This document shows positions 59,301-64,000 of a stretch of 64,000 bases of DNA, one piece after another (the stretch's first letter is position 1; the number at the start of each line of letters is the position of its first letter). Source of the stretch: Ceratodon purpureus (lineage: Eukaryota; Streptophyta; Bryopsida; Pseudoditrichales; Ditrichaceae). The stretch is taken from assembly GCA_014871385.1 (NCBI GenBank), contig CM026428.1, positions 4,569,384 through 4,633,383 of the forward strand, in the 5' to 3' direction. A model generated the notes under the pieces. It searched no databases, had not been told where the DNA came from, and worked only from the letters and a program-made list of their open reading frames with translations. The position numbers and the translations under genes are program-made.

Positions 59301-61533
59301 TTTATTTTCTCAAAATTTAAAAAAAAAACATTGAAAAACGAATTCCATCATCAACCAATAACGCATACTTACCAAATCTTTAATATTAAATTCGTTATTA
59401 ATTAACAAATAACTCAAATAACAAAAAAAAAATTAAAAAAAATACAAAGAACCGAAATGGAGCAGCACCCTCCCGGCCTACTGTCGTTGACGACAGTAGG
59501 TGGGCGGGTTTTTTATTTTCTCAAAATTAAAAAAAAAAACATTGAAAAACGAATTCCATCATCAACCAATAACGTATACTTATCAAATCTTTAATATTAA
59601 ATTCGTTATTAATTAACAAATAACTCAAATAACAAAAAAAAAATTTAAAAAAATACAAAGAACCGAAATGGAGCAGCACCCTCCCGGCCTACTGTCGTTG
59701 ACGACAGTAGGTGGGCGGGTTTTTTATTTTCTCAAAATTAAAAAAAAAAACATTGAAAAACGAATTCCATCATCAACCAATAACGTATACTTATCAAATC
59801 TTTAATATTTATTTCGTTATTAATTAACAAATAACTCAAATAACAAAAAAAAAATTTAAAAAAATACAAAGAACCGAAATGGAGCAGCACCCTCCCGGCC
59901 TACTGTCGTTGACGACAGTAGGTGGGCGGGTTTTTTATTTTCTCAAAATTAAAAAAAATAACATTGAAAAACGAATTCCATCATCAACCAATAACGTATA
60001 CTTATCAAATCTTTAATATTTAATTCGTTATTAATTAACAAATAACTCAAATAACAAAAAAAAAATTTAAAAAAATACAAAGAACCGAAATGGAGCAGCA
60101 CCCTCCCGGCCTACTGTCGTTGACGACAGTAGGTGGGCGGGTTTTTTATTTTCTCAAAATTAAAAAAAAAAACATTGAAAAACGAATTCCATCATCAACC
60201 AATAACGTATACTTATCAAATCTTTAATATTTAATTCGTTATTAATTAACAAATAACTCAAATAACAAAAAAAAAATTAAAAAAAATACAAAGAACCGAA
60301 ATGGAGCAGCACCCTCCCGGCCTACTGTCGTTGACGATAGTAGGTGGGCGGGTTTTTTATTTTCTCAAAATTAAAAAAAAAAACATTGAAAAACAAATTC
60401 CATCATCAACCAATAACGTATACTTATCAAATCTTTAATATTAAATTCGTTATTAATTAACAAATAACTCAAATAACAAAAAAAAAATTAAAAAAAATAC
60501 AAAGAACCGAAATGGAGCAGCACCCTCCCGGCCTACTGTCGTTGACAACAGTAGGTGGGCGGGTTTTTTATTTTCTCAAAATTAAAAAAAAAAAACATTG
60601 AAAAACGAATTCCATCATCAACCAATAACGTATACTTATCAAATCTTTAATATTTAATTCGTTATTAATTAACAAATAACTCAAATAACAAAAAAAAAAT
60701 TCAAAAAAATACAAAGAACCGAAATGGAGCAGCACCCTCCCGGCCTACTGTCGTTGACGACAGTAGGTGGGCGGGTTTTTTATTTTCTCAAAATTTAAAA
60801 AAAAAACATTGAAAAACGAATTCCATCATCAACCAATAACGTATACTTATCAAATCTTTAATATTTAATTCGTTATTAATTAACAAATAACTCAAATAAC
60901 AAAAAAAAAATTTAAAAAAATACAAAGAACCGAAATGGAGCAGCACCCTCCCGGCCTACTGTCGTTGACGACAGTAGGTGGGCGGGTTTTTTATTTTCTC
61001 AAAATTAAAAAAAAAAACATTGAAAAACGAATTCCATCATCAACCAGTAACGTATACTTATCAAATCTTTAATATTCAATTCGTTATTGATTAACAAATA
61101 ACTCAAATAACAAAAAAAAAATTAAAAAAAATACAAAGAACCGAAATGGAGCAGCACCCTCCCGGCCTACTGTCGTTGACGACAGTAGGTGGGCGGGTTT
61201 TTTATTTTCTCAAAATTAAAAAAAAAAACATTGAAAAACGAATTCCATCATCAACCAATAACGTATACTTATCAAATCTTTAATATTAATTCGTTATTAA
61301 TTAACAAATAACTCAAATAACAAAAAAAAAATTAAAAAAAATACAAAGAACCGAAATGGAGCAGCACCCTCCCGGCCTACTGTCGTTGACGACAGTAGGT
61401 GGGCGGGTTCTTTATTTTCTCAAAATTTAAAAAAAAAACATTGAAAAACGAATTCCATCATCAACCAATAACGTATACTTATCAAATCTTTAATATTTAA
61501 TTCGTTATTAATTAACAAATAACTCAAATAACA
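56374..61533. repeat. 211-bp satellite, ~24.4 copies, with hairpin in each unit
   Basis: The anchor CGGCCTACTGTCGTTGACG occurs at 56521, 56732, 56943, 57154, 57365, 57576, 57787, 57998, 58209, 58420, 58631, 58842, 59053, 59263, 59474, 59685, 59896, 60107, 60318, 60529, 60741, 60952, 61163 and 61373, so the period is 211 bp (210-212). Each unit holds a perfect inverted repeat (CCTACTGTCGT, loop TG, ACGACAGTAGG) followed by TGGGCGGG and a T-rich run. The rest is AT-rich with GTTATTAATTAAC. Variant bases recur in order every four units in part of the array, forming an 844-bp higher-order repeat. It ends abruptly at both sides, 120 bp upstream of the methyltransferase copy B start. Confidence 0.97.
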
Positions 61534-62165
61534 CCAAAAATCCCCACGGCCCAAAGTGCTGGCCCTGAACAAATCCGCAAGTGCTGAGCTCGGAACTGAT
61601 GAGCCCCTTCCTCGGCAATGACAATGCCTTCGAAGGGGGGGGGTTTTAATTTGAATAATAAAAAATAAAAACACTTCGAAACTGAAGGCAGCAGCAACTA
61701 GGCAGGGAAGCATCACACACCGCACTCACAAAACAAAATAAAAAAGTGCTGGACAAGGAATCAAAACCCAAGCTTCATCAAAGGCATAAGCCTCCTCGGC
61801 CTCCAACTGCTCATGCCCTTGTGCTAATCCTCCCATTCGGCAATCCAAGAACCGCAACCCAAGAGGCCGCAACCCAACAACTCTCGCATTCCAACCCAAC
61901 ACAAGAAACTCCCAATACCCAACAACAATCTGAGAACCCGAATCCGCATTAGATCCATTCTCACAGAACCCAACCACAATAATGCTCGAATCCAAGTACA
62001 TTGTACGAAATCATAATCACAAACCTTGCCGTACAATCTCATGATGGTTCTCAAGTCCGTACGATAGAATCAACCCAAGATTCAAAAATCCCACCAACCC
62101 AAGATTCAAAAATCCCACCATTCAAACAACCGGAAGAGACTCTACGAACAGGTGGTGAGCGTTAC
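61534..62165. other. Region downstream of the satellite, possible further exons
   Basis: After the array the base composition changes sharply to GC-richer sequence. A minus-strand frame at about 61,760-61,920 (containing GHEQLEAEEAYAFDEAW) looks somewhat coding and could be a 3' exon of the gene at 62,166-63,127, but I could not join it with consistent phase. No gene is called. Confidence 0.35.
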
Positions 62166-63127
62166 CTGGTCTTCCTCTTCCTCGTTGTCGACAGCATTCT
62201 CCTCTTCCTCTTCCTCGCTGCCCTCGCTCCCGTCGCTCCCGCCTGGAGCTCCTACCCCGAGCTCAGGCTGCGGCTCGGGCTCAGCAGCCATTTCAGCCGC
62301 GCCTCCTCCACCAGCAAGCTCTCCCTCTTCCACTCGTTCCTCGACCTCATCTGCCACTCGTGCCGCCATCGCTAAGCCACCCTCACCCGCGTGGAGAATC
62401 CCTTCCCTCGCCCGCCTCGCAACAAGTCGAAGCTGCTCAGTTTCGCAACTCTCTCCTCCTTGTGAGAGTAATCTCGATCCACCCACCTCCCTTATCCATT
62501 TCTTACCCTATAAAAAATTAGACCAAAAATTAAACAGGCGAGTTAGTGGCATTCATAAGTCTTAAACCATTTCATTCATAAAACTCAATTAAACTATTTA
62601 GAGAATAACGTTTAAAAAGTATAGTAATTATTACATAGAATTCACAACAGCGTGGTTGTAGACGGTTTGCAATTACTTACCAAATCGGAGTTTAAATACA
62701 GATCTGATTGAGAATCAGGCTCCCTTGTCGAAAATTCATTGAAAGTAAACGAAGGTTGTGGTGACTCTACTCTTTGACTACAATTAAAGACTAATTCCTC
62801 CGTCATGGCCTCACGTGCAACTCCACTTACGAGTACCTCCAGTTCGTGCTCTTGACTCTCAACAACGGTGTTTTCTAATATCTCTTCCTTCTCCTCCACT
62901 ATAGACTCGAGAATGAGTTTGCGAATGCTACAAAACTTCAATGCTACAGGCAGGCCGACTCCTCTCCTTTTTACAGGAGCACTCAAATTGTCACCTTTAA
63001 AAACTACCTTCTTACGTAATGCTCTCCTCTTTCTAGCTCTCCTATCCGTGAAATCTGTACCACCTGGTTTTCTTCTAGGTTTAGGAGTGACATAAGTGGA
63101 GGGAGATGGCCCTCCACTCTGCTTCAT
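62166..63127 (-). CDS. Nuclear-type protein of unknown family, at least two exons
   Basis: Exon 1 (63127-62681) starts at an ATG reading MKQSGGPSPS. It carries a strongly basic segment (RRKPGG, then RRARKRRALRKK, a likely nuclear localisation signal) and ends at a GTAAGT donor after LYLNSDL. Exon 2 (62507-62166) continues in phase as GKKWIREVGGSRLLSQGG, passes through a Gly/Ala-rich helix with ARVADEVEERVEEGE and ends in an acidic tail (SEEEEEENAVDNEEEEDQ) at a GTAACG donor. At least one more exon must lie further downstream. Plus-strand ORFs over exon 2 are its shadows. I do not recognise the family. Confidence 0.55.
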
Positions 63128-63717
63128 GTGTCTAACCACAGGAAGGACTCTCTTACAAAAAGACTCTCATGAGAGTTACCTCCCAGCTTAAATACCTATG
63201 ACGTACCTCTATTTTAACTAAACCTTAAGCTCAAATACTTTCTAAACCACTGACACATTATATACCCACTTTATATTAAGAGTACCAATGATAATTCTAT
63301 ATTAAAGTATAGTTTAAAATTTCAGCCCTAAAATAAAAGGTAGAAATCCGAGCTCTTCACTGCTTGCCGCTTTTAAAAATCATTGTTTTAAATGTAGAAT
63401 TTTAATGACGGCTCATTCTAATCCTATAATAAATCATAACAAATAGAATGTGCTCCTGAATTCAAATTATCAATGTGGAGTTCTAAAAATCTTACCTGAT
63501 ATTCTTAGACCTGCAAAAAGTGGCATTATAATTAGTTAGCGCCGTCTCTAATAAATCTTACATTCGTTACCTAACAGAATGAATCATTCTCCAACTGTTC
63601 ACAAGGACATTCCAACTTGAATAAAATGATCAACAACGATGCATCATTCCTCTCACTTTGTTCTCGCGTTACGCCATTGCTAATACACTCTCTCTTCTAC
63701 TCTCTCCGTCTGTAAAC
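63128..63717. promoter_or_regulatory. Divergent intergenic region
   Basis: About 0.6 kb of AT-rich DNA between two divergently oriented genes (minus strand from 63127, plus strand from 63718). It should contain both promoters and leaders. I see no clear TATA element for either. Confidence 0.4.
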
Positions 63718-64000
63718 ATGGGAATGGTGTGCCTGTACGCCCAAGGCATGGGCATCCCTCTTAGGTTTCGCGTAGATGACGATGGTCTTGCTACAGTATC
63801 CTCTCTTCGCTTGAGTCTCAGATTCCATTTCCGTGAGGATTCTATCAGTATAGAGGAGGAGATGTTCGATGACGTTACTGCCGAGGTTACCCACACCCTC
63901 GGGCAACCTTCAGTGAGAGATGAGAACAACATGTTGCAGTGGAGACTCCTCCCTGGATCCTATAGAGTCTACGGTCTTACTGATTCTCTTATGGCTGCAT
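63718..64000 (+). CDS. Unknown protein, 5' part only (cut by window end)
   Basis: An ATG-initiated frame stays open for 94 codons to the end of the window. It begins MGMVCLYAQGMGIPLRFRVD and includes SLRLSLRFHFRED, an acidic IEEEMFDDV and LLPGSYRVYGLTDS. Alternating hydrophobic residues suggest a beta-rich fold. No signal peptide or domain is recognised. The opposite-strand ORFs here are shadows. Confidence 0.5.
   Translation, partial: MGMVCLYAQGMGIPLRFRVDDDGLATVSSLRLSLRFHFREDSISIEEEMFDDVTAEVTHTLGQPSVRDENNMLQWRLLPGSYRVYGLTDSLMAA

Noticed and set aside
56521-61400. Hairpin plus T-run in each satellite unit as a rho-independent terminator or CRISPR-like array
   Set aside because: The setting is clearly eukaryotic, units abut without variable spacers, and the whole 211 bp repeats. 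It is a satellite, not a terminator series or CRISPR array.
62152-62565. 137-codon plus-strand Ser/Pro-rich ORF
   Set aside because: It is the antisense shadow of the acidic/Gly-rich exon on the minus strand, which has good splice sites and phase with its upstream exon.

Overview
Organism. The window looks like nuclear DNA of a streptophyte (a land plant or a close green-algal relative). Two long, intron-rich housekeeping genes can be read exon by exon with GT-AG introns: a PRT6-type N-recognin and a plant-type ATP-dependent phosphofructokinase. The non-genic DNA is AT-rich and carries Stowaway-like and CACTA-like elements. The sequence alone does not fix the lineage. The PRT6 protein is divergent enough that I would not assume a flowering plant.

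Layout. 1-11.4 kb is repeat-rich intergenic DNA with minisatellites, an AT microsatellite, a 515-bp CACTA-like element and a 216-bp Stowaway-like MITE. 11.4-12.3 kb is a GC-rich leader. 12,308-29,449 (+) is a gene of about 44 exons for an E3 ubiquitin ligase of the Arg N-degron pathway (UBR box, RING-like, Cys-rich C-terminal domain). 34,488-30,651 (-) is a complete 14-exon, 522-aa 6-phosphofructokinase gene, convergent with it. 34.5-41.0 kb is intergenic and holds two TTAA-flanked piggyBac-like miniature elements and a 1.6-kb foldback structure. 41,017-49,751 and 49,752-55,588 are two units of a tandem duplication. Each holds a minus-strand gene with the same exon plan and a small plus-strand ORF. 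Unit A also holds a host reading frame split by a 2.2-kb CACTA-like transposon. 56,374-61,533 is a satellite of about 24.4 copies of a 211-bp unit, each with a perfect 11-bp hairpin, partly organised as a four-unit higher-order repeat. 61.5-64.0 kb holds an unrecognised minus-strand nuclear-type gene and a plus-strand gene cut by the window end.

The most unusual content is the duplicated minus-strand gene. Its intact 5' copy encodes, in order, a short block of RNA polymerase II CTD-like heptads (YxPTSPx, five repeats), a ParB/sulfiredoxin-like domain with a GNHRLSAW motif, a basic Ser/Pro-rich linker, and a circularly ordered (beta-class) N6/N4 DNA methyltransferase fold with altered catalytic motifs (DIPEN where DPPY is expected; DWNAGTG where D-x-F-x-G-S-G is expected). 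ParB plus methyltransferase fusions are familiar from bacteria and phages. A spliced version with CTD-like heptads in a plant-like genome is, as far as I know, not a described system. Copy A lost the heptad exons at the duplication breakpoint, and each copy has at least one in-frame lesion, so present function is uncertain.

Limits. All gene models were built by eye from splice signals, reading phase and remembered family patterns. No searches were run.
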